Of a stretch of 64,000 nt of DNA, positions 7,694 to 16,606 are shown piece after piece. The stretch comes from Leptospiraceae bacterium (GTDB lineage Bacteria; Spirochaetota; Leptospiria; Leptospirales; Leptospiraceae), in the NCBI GenBank assembly GCA_016711485.1, contig JADJSX010000006.1:854001-918000 (forward strand), written 5' to 3'. Positions within the stretch are counted from its first letter, which is position 1; each line of letters begins with the position of its first letter. The notes beneath the pieces were generated by a model. It saw nothing but the letters and a program-made list of their open reading frames with translations. It was not told the origin of the DNA and ran no database searches. The position numbers and the translations under genes were made by a program.

Positions 7694-7981
7694 ATCTTAT
7701 TCTGCAAAGAGGGAAAATTAGAAAAGAAGAAAAATAAATGTTTAGACATATGCTACTGGCTAGTATTAAGTTTTGTTGGAGTTGTTATTCTGTTTTTTTT
7801 TGCATTCGTTTCAACAAACATTTGGAAAATCGTTAGTTCCCTTATATACGGCGTTAGATACATGGGTGCTATATTTTTCTATCTAAAAGAATCTATTTCA
7901 AGGAATCCTGAAATCTGAGATGGATTTTTACTCGGTTTGGCGGGCTGTCATTGTATAACTGTACTATTTTATGTAGTATAA
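7694..7981 (+). pseudogene. Decayed small membrane protein with internal TGA
   Basis: One frame stays open from just after a TAA at 7691 to a TAA at 7979 except for a TGA at 7916-7918. The translation is protein-like: a basic stretch (KLEKKKNK), a hydrophobic helix (YWLVLSFVGVVILFFFAFV), a middle part (SSLIYGVRYMGAIFFYLKES), then after the stop a second hydrophobic segment (FLLGLAGCHCITVLFYVV). No ATG, GTG or TTG precedes the first helix in frame. Start and continuity are therefore both lost. It lies directly upstream of the NERD helicase gene. The family is not recognised. Confidence 0.4.
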
Positions 7982-8023
7982 ATCTTTACTTGCATTATTG
8001 TACTATTTTCATTTAATTTGTTT

Positions 8024-9715
8024 ATGCCAGAATTTATTCCACCAATTCCTAAAAATTTTCATGGTAGTATGGGCGAAAAAATTGTATATGAAGCATTTCA
8101 AACTTTGCCTGACCATTGTATTATCTTTCATTCTTTCGCATGGACAGAAGAAGAAAATAAATCTTTTCGAAAACAAGGTGAGACAGATTTTTTGATCTAC
8201 GATCCAACCAGAGGAATTCTAGTAATCGAAGTTAAGTCGGGAGAAATAAAAGTAGAGAATGAAGAATGGTTTCAAACAGGATCAGACGGACGAAGGAGGC
8301 TAATGCATAAAAACCCCTACTTCCAAGCAGAAGAATCTAAATTTTATATACTAAAACAAATTTTAGAAAGAAAACTTCCAAAAGGAGAAAAATGTCCAAT
8401 TAATACATGTCTTTTTTTTCCCCAGTTAGTATTTCAAAGAGCCAATCTTCCTTCCTATTTAAAAAGAGATTTTATTTTGGATAATACCAATTTACCCAAT
8501 ATCAACAAAGGTATAGATAGAGTTTATAATTTCTATAATTCAGAAAACCAAATAAACTTATCCGAAACATCTCGAGAAAATATTAAAAAATGGTTAAACC
8601 CCTATTTTAAATTGGTTCCAGTCCAAAAATGGGATATCGAAGTGAGAGAAGAATTATTTCTTCGATTAACAAAAGAACAATCTATTTTGTTAGATTTTTT
8701 GGAAGAACAAGATAGAGCTGTGATTGGTGGCGGAGCCGGAACAGGAAAAACAATATTAGCCGTTGAACATGCCAAAAGACTTGGAACTGAATCGGAAAAA
8801 GTTTTATTTCTAGTTTTCAATTCGCTTTTAAAAAAAAATATATTGGAAGAACATTTTAAATTTGATAAAACAATTCAAGTAGAAAGTTTTTTTAGTTTAG
8901 TCAGAAATTTTGAAGGAGAGGATGGCGACAAACTAGAAAAAACAAAAAACTTTATAAATCACTTACTTACTAAACAAATAGAACTTCCCTATTCTCACCT
9001 AATAATTGATGAGGGTCAGGATTTTGAGGAAGACTGGTTATCCGTTTTAGAATCTGCTACAAAAGGAAAATTTTTTGTGTATTATGATAAAAGCCAAATG
9101 ATTCATAAAGAATCTTCCGATTTACCCAAATGGCTTCACGATGCAGAATGTAGACTTGTCCTTAAAAAAAATTGCAGGAATACAAAACAAATTTCAGCAA
9201 CTTCGAATGCATTTATTCGATTAGAAAGCCAAAATACAAAAAATGAAATTGAAGGTCGTATGCCTACTTGGATTGAATGTGAGAATGATGCAGAGTTTAC
9301 AACAGCCACTCTTTCTATTTTAAAAAATAAATTAAGAGAAGAAAATATTCAACCAGAACAAATAGTTTTAGCAACCACAATCGGTTTAGAAACTTCTTAT
9401 TTGAACCAATTATCCCATATTCACAATGTAGTTATCTCTAAACAAAGAATCAAAAGGCAAATTCAAAAAACGAATATCCGTAAATTCAAAGGGCTTGAAG
9501 CTGATATACTTTTATTAGTCGATGTAGATTTTTCAGAAATCAATTCAGAGGCTTGGAGAAAATTAATGTATACCGGGTGCTCTAGAGCAAAACACGAACT
9601 CTATATTTTGTCACGTAAACTAAAACCTTTAACGGTCGATGAAGTAGAATTTTCCGTCAAAGAAGCTCGAAAATATATTTCAAAAACTTTTTATCTAAAT
9701 AGAATGGAAGTGTAA
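8024..9715 (+). CDS. NERD nuclease domain fused to UvrD-like helicase
   Basis: A 563-residue fusion. Residues about 10-125 are a NERD (nuclease-related) domain with the restriction-enzyme-like pattern DFLI...VIEVKSG (Asp55, Glu69, Lys71). Residues about 215-560 are a superfamily 1 helicase core: Walker A GGGAGTGKT (about 235-243), Walker B IIDEGQDF, a motif IV/V region with KFKGLEADILLLVD, and motif VI YTGCSRAKHELYIL. Predicted to unwind and possibly cut DNA. The ATG at 8024 is chosen over a TTG six bases earlier, as it opens the NERD domain cleanly. It stands alone on the plus strand, next to a tRNA gene and a decayed frame, a setting often seen for transferred or defence genes; no partner methylase or CRISPR is present, so a defence role is a guess. 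Confidence 0.9.
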   Translation: MPEFIPPIPKNFHGSMGEKIVYEAFQTLPDHCIIFHSFAWTEEENKSFRKQGETDFLIYDPTRGILVIEVKSGEIKVENEEWFQTGSDGRRRLMHKNPYFQAEESKFYILKQILERKLPKGEKCPINTCLFFPQLVFQRANLPSYLKRDFILDNTNLPNINKGIDRVYNFYNSENQINLSETSRENIKKWLNPYFKLVPVQKWDIEVREELFLRLTKEQSILLDFLEEQDRAVIGGGAGTGKTILAVEHAKRLGTESEKVLFLVFNSLLKKNILEEHFKFDKTIQVESFFSLVRNFEGEDGDKLEKTKNFINHLLTKQIELPYSHLIIDEGQDFEEDWLSVLESATKGKFFVYYDKSQMIHKESSDLPKWLHDAECRLVLKKNCRNTKQISATSNAFIRLESQNTKNEIEGRMPTWIECENDAEFTTATLSILKNKLREENIQPEQIVLATTIGLETSYLNQLSHIHNVVISKQRIKRQIQKTNIRKFKGLEADILLLVDVDFSEINSEAWRKLMYTGCSRAKHELYILSRKLKPLTVDEVEFSVKEARKYISKTFYLNRMEV

Positions 9716-9724
9716 ATTGAATTT

Positions 9725-9806
<82 letters not shown>

Positions 9807-9885
9807 GTAGGTAAGGTCAGGATTATTTAGCTAAAAAAAATGTAAACTAATTTTAAACGTTAAGACTTCTATGGGATTTGAATTT

Positions 9886-10461
9886 TTATTCTTCGTATTT
9901 AAGTTTAACATCTACTTTAGTAGAAATTGCACCCTTTGCTAAAGCTGAATCAAATTCAAACATTATAGTAGCTGGGAAAATTGTCTCCATGTAAGGAAAG
10001 TTTTTCTCTTCTTTAAATTGTTTTTGCCTTTCTTTTACGATACTTCCGAGATATTGAAAAGACCCTATCCAATCTTCCCCAATTTCCATTCCTTCCACAT
10101 GTCCAGATGACCCGTAAAATTCATACTTTGCTTTGTATGTTTTTTTTATTAAATCCTTTTCTGTCATTGTAAACTTTCGATTAAATCGAATTATAAATCC
10201 AGGTGTTTGCCTAGAATGGAAATAAATATAATTAGCAAAAGAATCCCATGTCTCAAATTTTTTTGCACGTTTAACATCTATTGTATAAGTATGCTCTTTG
10301 TCTAAATTTTCTTTACAAATTCCTTCACTACTAAAATTTTCACATAACTCAATTGTATTCAATTTTAATTCTGGTGGATTACAGTTATTAGCTATAAGAA
10401 ATAAAAATAAATAAATCATTTTATTTATAATTTTCATTTTACGCTGGTATTCTTTCTGCAT
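9886..10461 (-). CDS. Hypothetical lipoprotein
   Basis: A 191-residue protein. The basic start, hydrophobic segment IYLFLFLIANNC and Cys-Asn fit a spirochaete lipobox, so it is probably lipid-anchored in the cell envelope. The remainder is soluble with no family that I recognise. An AGGAAAGGAAAT stretch 7-18 bases before the ATG at 10461 supports that start; an internal Met at residue 9 would give a shorter signal peptide. It is the last gene of the long che transcript, 33 bp after the DUF4416 gene, but could also be transcribed alone. Role unknown. Confidence 0.75.
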   Translation of the reverse strand: MQKEYQRKMKIINKMIYLFLFLIANNCNPPELKLNTIELCENFSSEGICKENLDKEHTYTIDVKRAKKFETWDSFANYIYFHSRQTPGFIIRFNRKFTMTEKDLIKKTYKAKYEFYGSSGHVEGMEIGEDWIGSFQYLGSIVKERQKQFKEEKNFPYMETIFPATIMFEFDSALAKGAISTKVDVKLKYEE

Positions 10462-10494
10462 TTTTTATTTCCTTTCCTATTTTGAAATTATGCA

Positions 10495-11046
10495 TTATTT
10501 AATTTGGTTGGATTGATTAAAGTATTCCCTGAGATTACTAAAATAATAAATTGTATCCTTATTTACAAAAAACTGCGGAGCTGTATCAGTTGGTATTAAT
10601 TGCCTACTCTCATATTTATAAACAACTTCAGCGTAAATTCCGTGAAACAAATACAATTTATGAAAATCATCAGTGACAGAAGCAACAATTGTATTAAAAA
10701 GAGTTTGATACCCCGGAATAATTTTTACTGAAGAATCTAATTTTGAAAATGAATTCGTAATTTGAATACATTTTTGTTTGATCTCTGGAAGTTCTTCTCT
10801 ATTGATTCTACGCTTAAACGCAAGTATCCGCGCTTTATTTCCTTGTGCACTGAACCCGATCTCAGCAGGAGTGGGAACCCAAGGAGTCATTTGAATACTT
10901 TCAAATAATATTTCTGAAAAAGTTTTCTTTATCGTTTCTTTCACCTTATAGTATATATCTTCCTGAGTGAAGGATACAATTACAAAACTGAGTGCACCTT
11001 CTGGACGAATTGCTTCTTCTTTTCTATATAAATTTATGTTACTCAT
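10495..11046 (-). CDS. DUF4416 family protein
   Basis: A 183-residue cytoplasmic protein. The pattern PEGALSFVIVSFT at the start, RRINREELPEIK in the middle, KIIPGYQTL, and the LYLFHGIYAEVVYKYES...NLREYF end match DUF4416, a family of unknown function found in spirochaetes and several deep-branching bacteria. Its ATG overlaps the cheB stop codon (ATGA), so it is co-translated with the chemotaxis genes. That coupling is the only hint of role. It has no obvious catalytic motif. Confidence 0.8.
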   Translation of the reverse strand: MSNINLYRKEEAIRPEGALSFVIVSFTQEDIYYKVKETIKKTFSEILFESIQMTPWVPTPAEIGFSAQGNKARILAFKRRINREELPEIKQKCIQITNSFSKLDSSVKIIPGYQTLFNTIVASVTDDFHKLYLFHGIYAEVVYKYESRQLIPTDTAPQFFVNKDTIYYFSNLREYFNQSNQIK

Positions 11047-12122
11047 GTTGACCTATATTTCATAATTAAAGCAGGAATTTCTTCTAATGACAAAACTTTA
11101 TCAACTGCATTTTTTTTAATTGCTTCTTTCGGCATACCAAATACAACACAGGATTCTTCATTTTGCGCCACTGTAAATGCTCCTTGATCGTGCATTTCCT
11201 TCATTCCGTTCGAACCATCGTCACCCATTCCAGTCATAATAACACCGACTGCATTTGAACCTGCATGTTTTGCTACAGATCGAAATAATACGTCTACGGA
11301 TGGTCTATGCCTACTAACAAGTGGTCCATCCGCAACTTCCACATGGTATTGTGCTCCACTCCTTTTGAGGGACATATGTTTATTGCCCGGAGCGATAAGC
11401 GCCACACCAGGCAAAACTCTATCTCGATCTTTTGCTTCTTTAACTTCTATTTTACTCAATTTATTCAAACGTTCGGAAAAAGCCGCAGTAAATTTCTCGG
11501 GCATATGTTGAACGATTACAATACCAGGACAATTAACTTCTAATTGGGTTAATATGAATTCTAACGCAATTGTGCCTCCCGTTGATGTACCAATTGCAAT
11601 TATTTTTTCTGTCGTAGTTAAACTTGTGGATAAATATGATTTGCCTCTAATGCTACTTTCTACATCTTCAGATAGAGTTTTCACCCCGGAATGATAGGAC
11701 TTGATATTCATTTTTTTTAAATTAGAAATGGACGCAGCCTTAATTGCATCTATAAATAATCTTTTCGAATCAGAAAGAAAATCTTTTAATCCTACCGAAG
11801 GTTTAGTTATTACATCGACCGCTCCATTTTGTAATGCTTGCATCAGCATAATAGAATTTGCCTGTGTTAAAGTAGAACATATAATGATGGGAGTTGGATG
11901 CTCTGCCATTAGTTTTTTTAAAAATGTAATTCCATCCATTCTTGGCATTTCTATATCTAATAGGATAACGTCTGGCCAAGCATTTCTCATTTTTTCCAAA
12001 GCAAAAACTGGGTCAGAAGCTGTAAACAGTAAACTAAACTCATTTTCCGATTGAATAATTTCTGTAAATACTTGCCTAACTAGGGCAGAATCATCTACTA
12101 CTGCAATTTGAATTTTTTTCAA
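11043..12122 (-). CDS. cheB: Protein-glutamate methylesterase/deamidase CheB
   Basis: Removes methyl groups from, and deamidates, glutamyl residues on chemoreceptors, giving adaptation when phosphorylated by CheA. The 359-residue protein has an N-terminal receiver (acid pair Asp10/Asp11, phosphoacceptor Asp56 in LLDIEMPRMDG) and a C-terminal esterase with the triad Ser180 (GTSTGG), His206 (QHMPE) and Asp302 (GMGDDG). Length is standard. Start is a TTG at 12122 immediately after the cheD stop, with AGGAG about nine bases before it. It overlaps the next gene by 4 bp. Confidence 0.97.
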   Translation of the reverse strand: MKKIQIAVVDDSALVRQVFTEIIQSENEFSLLFTASDPVFALEKMRNAWPDVILLDIEMPRMDGITFLKKLMAEHPTPIIICSTLTQANSIMLMQALQNGAVDVITKPSVGLKDFLSDSKRLFIDAIKAASISNLKKMNIKSYHSGVKTLSEDVESSIRGKSYLSTSLTTTEKIIAIGTSTGGTIALEFILTQLEVNCPGIVIVQHMPEKFTAAFSERLNKLSKIEVKEAKDRDRVLPGVALIAPGNKHMSLKRSGAQYHVEVADGPLVSRHRPSVDVLFRSVAKHAGSNAVGVIMTGMGDDGSNGMKEMHDQGAFTVAQNEESCVVFGMPKEAIKKNAVDKVLSLEEIPALIMKYRST

Positions 12123-12620
12123 CTATTCATTCTCCTGACGTCTGAGCCAAACGTTTCCACTCCAAACATCAAAGTGAATTCTTCTTGGTTTAATCCCGCC
12201 TAAATTTTCGGAAACCAAATTTAACTGAAAATCTCTAATTAAACGACGAGCTAAATCAATATTTTTACTTCCGACTCCCATATCTGAAAAAGTTTTCTCA
12301 GTAGGCGTAAACATATTAGAGCCACCAAACAATTTCACTAAATATTCCGATGGTTTTGTACGTGATCTAATAATCTCACGCATAAATAGTTCCCATGCTT
12401 CGTCTCCGTATTTTCCATTTAATTTTGAACTTTCCGCTTGCAAATTTGAATTTCTAGTTGGAAGCATATAATGGCACATCCCACCTTCTTTTTTCACTGG
12501 ATGCCACAAACAAATTGATATACAAGAACCTAATATAGTTCGTATTCGAGTAGAAGAATCACCCCAATAAAAATCGCCGGGCATTAAAAATATTTCAAGT
12601 ATATGCTCTGGTAAATTCAC
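12123..12620 (-). CDS. cheD: Chemoreceptor glutamine deamidase CheD
   Basis: A 165-residue CheD. Converts specific receptor glutamines to glutamate and can bind receptors to adjust signalling. The catalytic Cys and His are visible in LGSCISICLWHP and GGMCHYMLP, with the Thr/Ser region RTILGSC also present. A later KLFGGSNMF segment is also typical. It overlaps cheR upstream by 4 bp (ATGA) and abuts cheB downstream, so the adaptation enzymes CheR, CheD and CheB are translated together. No CheC, the usual CheD partner in other phyla, is present in the window. Confidence 0.95.
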   Translation of the reverse strand: MNLPEHILEIFLMPGDFYWGDSSTRIRTILGSCISICLWHPVKKEGGMCHYMLPTRNSNLQAESSKLNGKYGDEAWELFMREIIRSRTKPSEYLVKLFGGSNMFTPTEKTFSDMGVGSKNIDLARRLIRDFQLNLVSENLGGIKPRRIHFDVWSGNVWLRRQENE

Positions 12621-13423
12621 TTTTTCCTGTATATGGTCGGTTTAACCATGACCAATTCATCTGTTATATCTAATAATGTTTCAGAGTGTCCAATAAATAA
12701 ATACCCACCCTCGTTCAATTTTGATGCCATTTTTGAAATAAGTTTGATACGTGTTTCTTTGTTAAAATAAATCATTACATTACGTAGGAAAATAACGGCA
12801 AATTTTCCAATATTTGGAAAATGTTCATTTAAATTGATTGGTCTAAATTGAATTTTGCTTCTTATTCCATCAGATATTTTAAAGTAACCGGTCTTATCCT
12901 TTATTCCTTTTAGACAATATTTCTTTAGATAATCCATTGGAATCTTTTCGGATTTATCAATTGGGTAGAGTCCTTCCATAGATTTTTCAAGTACTCTAGA
13001 ACTAATATCCGATGCAATAATTTGCCAATGATCGCTCTTAAGTTTGTCTTCTAATAACATTCCAATACTATAAGGTTCTTCTCCAGAAGAACAAGCGGCA
13101 CTCCAAACTCTGAATATTTCATCCGATTTTATTCTACCAATAATATTAGTTACCATGAAATCAAAATGCACCTGTTCTCTAAAAAAACTAGTTTCATTTG
13201 TCGTCATTAAATCTACGAAAATTTGCCTTTCGTGTTCGTATTCTTTGTCTATTAGAATTTCGTAATATTCTAAAAATGATTCAACTTCATAATATCTAAG
13301 TCTCTTTACTAGTCTGTTTCCAACAAGAGGCTTTTTAACAACTGTCATACTAAGCCCCGCTAGTTCATAAATCAAATTTTGAAAAAGTTTAAACTCGTTA
13401 TCTTTTATCGAAGGTTGATTCAT
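12617..13423 (-). CDS. cheR: Chemotaxis protein methyltransferase CheR
   Basis: Transfers methyl from S-adenosylmethionine to glutamates of chemoreceptors. The 268-residue protein has the helical N-terminal domain, MTTNETSFFREQVHFDF, the SAM-binding strand FRVWSAACSSGEEPYSIGML, and ASDISSRVLEKSMEGLYP, then FAVIFLRNVMIYFN and GGYLFIGHSETL, all standard for CheR. Located between cheW (9 bp away) and cheD. The receptor in the same operon ends with a CheR-docking-like tail (DFEKF). Confidence 0.97.
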   Translation of the reverse strand: MNQPSIKDNEFKLFQNLIYELAGLSMTVVKKPLVGNRLVKRLRYYEVESFLEYYEILIDKEYEHERQIFVDLMTTNETSFFREQVHFDFMVTNIIGRIKSDEIFRVWSAACSSGEEPYSIGMLLEDKLKSDHWQIIASDISSRVLEKSMEGLYPIDKSEKIPMDYLKKYCLKGIKDKTGYFKISDGIRSKIQFRPINLNEHFPNIGKFAVIFLRNVMIYFNKETRIKLISKMASKLNEGGYLFIGHSETLLDITDELVMVKPTIYRKK

Positions 13424-13432
13424 TCAAAATAT

Positions 13433-13936
13433 TTAGGAAGTGGTTACTTCTGATTTGCCAACGTGATCCTCAAGAGATGATAATTCAGATACTGAAAGAG
13501 TTTTATTTACATTTAGTAAAATTACGAACTGATTATCAACTTTCCCTATTCCTTCGATAAACTCTATTCGAATTTTAGAACCAAAACTCGGCGCAGGCTC
13601 AATTAAATCTGGTGGAATATCTATCACTTCATTGACAGAATCTACAAGTATTCCTATGTCAATAAAATCTTCATCGTACGAAACTTCCACGATGATAACA
13701 CAGGTTTTTTTCGAAATTTGACTTTTAACCCTACCAAAACGAACAGGTAAATCAATAATTGGAACAACATTACCTCTCAGATTAATTACACCTTTTACAT
13801 ACTCTGGCATCATTGGAATAGTGGTTACACTTGCGTATTCCTTAATTTCCTTTATATGTAATATCCCAATTCCAAATATTTCTCCGCTGGATAAAAAAGT
13901 AAGATATTGGCTTTCTTCTACAATATTCTTTTCCAT
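13433..13936 (-). CDS. cheW: CheW scaffold protein
   Basis: Couples the receptor to the CheA kinase in the signalling array. A single CheW SH3-like domain over 167 residues: YLTFLSSGEIFGIGILHIKE, the MMPEYVKGVINLRGNVVPII core that contacts receptor and kinase, and DFIDIGILVDSVNEVIDI. Length is normal. It begins ten bases after the MCP stop and is followed by cheR at 9 bp. Confidence 0.96.
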   Translation of the reverse strand: MEKNIVEESQYLTFLSSGEIFGIGILHIKEIKEYASVTTIPMMPEYVKGVINLRGNVVPIIDLPVRFGRVKSQISKKTCVIIVEVSYDEDFIDIGILVDSVNEVIDIPPDLIEPAPSFGSKIRIEFIEGIGKVDNQFVILLNVNKTLSVSELSSLEDHVGKSEVTTS

Positions 13937-13946
13937 AGAACCTCAC

Positions 13947-16568
13947 TTAAAACTTTTCAAAATCATCACCACTTTCTGATCTGCTGACTACTTTCGCAGT
14001 CGTTTTTTTAACCGGAATACTTTTCTTTCTTTGCGGATTATTAGACTTATTCGCTGTAGTCGTATCGTCAAATTCAGTAACGAAAAATGTCATAGCTAAC
14101 CGTAATGCTTCTGCTTGCCCAGTCAATTCTTCCGAAGTCGATGCAAGCTCTTCTGACGCTGATGCATTTTGCTGTGTAACGGAATCAAGTTGAGTAATTG
14201 CCTTATTAATTTGGGAAACACCTGAAGCTTGCTCTGAAGAGGAAGCCGCGATTTCCTGCACAAGATCTGCTGTTTTATGAATTGATGGAACAATTTCACT
14301 AATCAATTTTCCAGCAGTTTCGGCAATTTGAACACTAGAAGAAGCTAATTCAGAAATTTCATTTGCAGCTACTTGACTTCTTTCTGCTAATTTTCTTACT
14401 TCTGAGGCTACTACTGCAAAACCCTTACCATGTTCTCCTGCTCTTGCCGCTTCTATTGCTGCATTAAGAGCTAATAAATTGGTTTGATAAGCTATGTCTT
14501 CTACAATTCCAATTTTTTGGGCAATTTGTTTCATTGCTTTAACAGTCTCTAGAACTGACGTTCCACCTTGACCTGCATCTGTCGCTGCTTTGGTTGCAAT
14601 TGTATTCGTTTGTTTAGCGTTATCCGCATTCTGATTTATATTCGCACTCATCTGCTCGAGGGAAGCGCTAGTTTCTTCTACACTTGCCGCTTGCTCACTA
14701 GAAGATTGACTTAGGCTCTGTGCTGTCGCACTTACTTCTTCTGCGGCGCTTACTAGTGAATCTGTACTTGCTCTAACTTCCGATATAATTTCTGTTAATT
14801 TTTCGACTGTATTATTGGAATAGTCTTTTAATCTTCCGAAAGTACCTTTATATTCATTTGTAATTTTTTCGGTTAGATTTCCTTTTGCTAAAGCACCGAG
14901 AACTCGAACGACTTCCTCTAATCCTACAGAACTAACTTCCATTAGTTTGTTCATTCCTTCGCTTAATTGTTTATAAAAACCCTCAACTCTATCTAAGCTA
15001 ATACGTTTAGAAAAATCACCGTTAACAGCACCATTCACAATTTCATCAATTTCCCTTTGAACAGCAATTTGATTTGTGATATCACTCCACTCAACCACAC
15101 TACCTAGTCTTTCTCCGGCATTATTTATAATTGGATTTGCTATTAAATCAAACGTACGCACTCCAATATTAATTTGCGATTTGAATGTGCTCGTGAAATT
15201 TCCGAGAATATTCCTTTGATGGGAAGGGTTTTTATGGAAATTATCAATATTTGCCCCTAATAATCCTTTGATGTTAAAATTTGATAGTTGCTTTTTTATT
15301 TCATTTTCGCCAGATTCAAACATTTTAACAATAGCCGCATTCATATACTTAACATTTAAATCGTTATCCGCAATCATAACGTTAGTGCTTGCGTTATCGA
15401 GCGCAACTTTGATACGAGTAGTCTCAACCGAAAGTAAATTCTTTTCGGTTGTATTCGTCGCAAATTTAACAACTTTAAAAGGTTTTCCATTCTTATCTAA
15501 AATTGGATTGTAGGAAGCTTGTAACCAAACAGCCTTACCGCCTTTGCCAACACGTTTGTATTCGGCTATTTGCGCATCTCCACGGTTTAGGTTTATCCAA
15601 AACTGTCTGTATTCGTCACTCCTTACCATTGCCGGCTCAACAAACATTTGATGGTGTTGGCCTTTTATTTCACTTAGAGTGTACCCCATAGTTTTTAAAA
15701 ATACATCGTTTGCCGTTCTTATAGTCCCATCCATTTCAAACTCAATAACCGCTTGTACTTTTCCGATGGCTAAAATTTGACCAACATAATCCCCTAGATT
15801 TTCTAACATTGTATTCAAGGCATCAAATAATATACCTAGTTCATCTTTGGATTTTACAGGAATTCGAAGATTTCCATTACCTTCCGATATTTTTCCAATT
15901 ATTTCTAAGGCAGAATTTAATGGACCAGATATAGATTTAGTTATCAAGTAAGCTAATACAATAGATAAAACAATGGAGATTAATGTAAAAATTAATAAAA
16001 TAGATTTTAAAGACTCATTAGCAGCCTTAGCAGTTTCATAGTTTTGATTGCTACTTTTAATTTCATATTCATACTTTGCGTTAATCGCATCAAAAACCTT
16101 TGCCATAGAAGGTCGAACTGACTTAATTACCAGACTTCCTGCCTCTAGATTTTTGTTCTGCCTTGCTAATTCTATTACGGGTTGCCACAATGGATAAGCA
16201 TTATCAAATGCTTCTCTCAATTTTTCTGTTAAGGCAGCTCCTTCAGTAGATTCCTGCATTTTTGTTAATTCATTAAAGTTTTTGTCATATTCTTTTTTGG
16301 CATCATTCAATTTTTGAAACGTTAGTTCCATTAATGCTATATCTTCCGTTAGACACATGGTTCTAATTTCACGCCCAGTGGCGCCAAGAGCATCAATCAT
16401 TCGAGTCATAAGTTCTTGTTTTTTGCCATTAACCACTATGCTTTCATACATTCTAGCTTGGTTTTGAGTTAAATTCTGGAAACTCATGATAGCTAAACTT
16501 ATAAATAGAACGGTTGGTATAAGAAACCCAATAACTAATCTTAATGATATTTTTATTTTTGATAACAT
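13947..16568 (-). CDS. Methyl-accepting chemotaxis protein with two PAS domains
   Basis: An inner-membrane chemoreceptor of 873 residues. TM1 is about 11-30, a periplasmic four-helix-bundle-like region follows (about 32-188), TM2 is about 189-211 (ILLIFTLISIVLSIVLAYLI), then HAMP (about 212-262), PAS-1 (about 268-378), PAS-2 (about 385-492), a HAMP-like segment, and the coiled-coil signalling domain with hairpin tip IAYQTNLLALNAAIEAARAG. It can therefore sense both outside and inside the cell. The C-terminus GDDFEKF fits the aromatic-x-x-aromatic CheR/CheB tether pattern. Between cheA and cheW in the operon, so it is presumably the dedicated receptor of this pathway. Ligand unknown. Confidence 0.95.
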   Translation of the reverse strand: MLSKIKISLRLVIGFLIPTVLFISLAIMSFQNLTQNQARMYESIVVNGKKQELMTRMIDALGATGREIRTMCLTEDIALMELTFQKLNDAKKEYDKNFNELTKMQESTEGAALTEKLREAFDNAYPLWQPVIELARQNKNLEAGSLVIKSVRPSMAKVFDAINAKYEYEIKSSNQNYETAKAANESLKSILLIFTLISIVLSIVLAYLITKSISGPLNSALEIIGKISEGNGNLRIPVKSKDELGILFDALNTMLENLGDYVGQILAIGKVQAVIEFEMDGTIRTANDVFLKTMGYTLSEIKGQHHQMFVEPAMVRSDEYRQFWINLNRGDAQIAEYKRVGKGGKAVWLQASYNPILDKNGKPFKVVKFATNTTEKNLLSVETTRIKVALDNASTNVMIADNDLNVKYMNAAIVKMFESGENEIKKQLSNFNIKGLLGANIDNFHKNPSHQRNILGNFTSTFKSQINIGVRTFDLIANPIINNAGERLGSVVEWSDITNQIAVQREIDEIVNGAVNGDFSKRISLDRVEGFYKQLSEGMNKLMEVSSVGLEEVVRVLGALAKGNLTEKITNEYKGTFGRLKDYSNNTVEKLTEIISEVRASTDSLVSAAEEVSATAQSLSQSSSEQAASVEETSASLEQMSANINQNADNAKQTNTIATKAATDAGQGGTSVLETVKAMKQIAQKIGIVEDIAYQTNLLALNAAIEAARAGEHGKGFAVVASEVRKLAERSQVAANEISELASSSVQIAETAGKLISEIVPSIHKTADLVQEIAASSSEQASGVSQINKAITQLDSVTQQNASASEELASTSEELTGQAEALRLAMTFFVTEFDDTTTANKSNNPQRKKSIPVKKTTAKVVSRSESGDDFEKF

Positions 16569-16606
16569 ATGCTCTCCTAATTGATCAACTAAATATAATT
16601 CCGTTT

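Noticed and set aside
11307..12054. Plus-strand frames opposite cheB
   Set aside because: Shadows of a well supported gene on the other strand.
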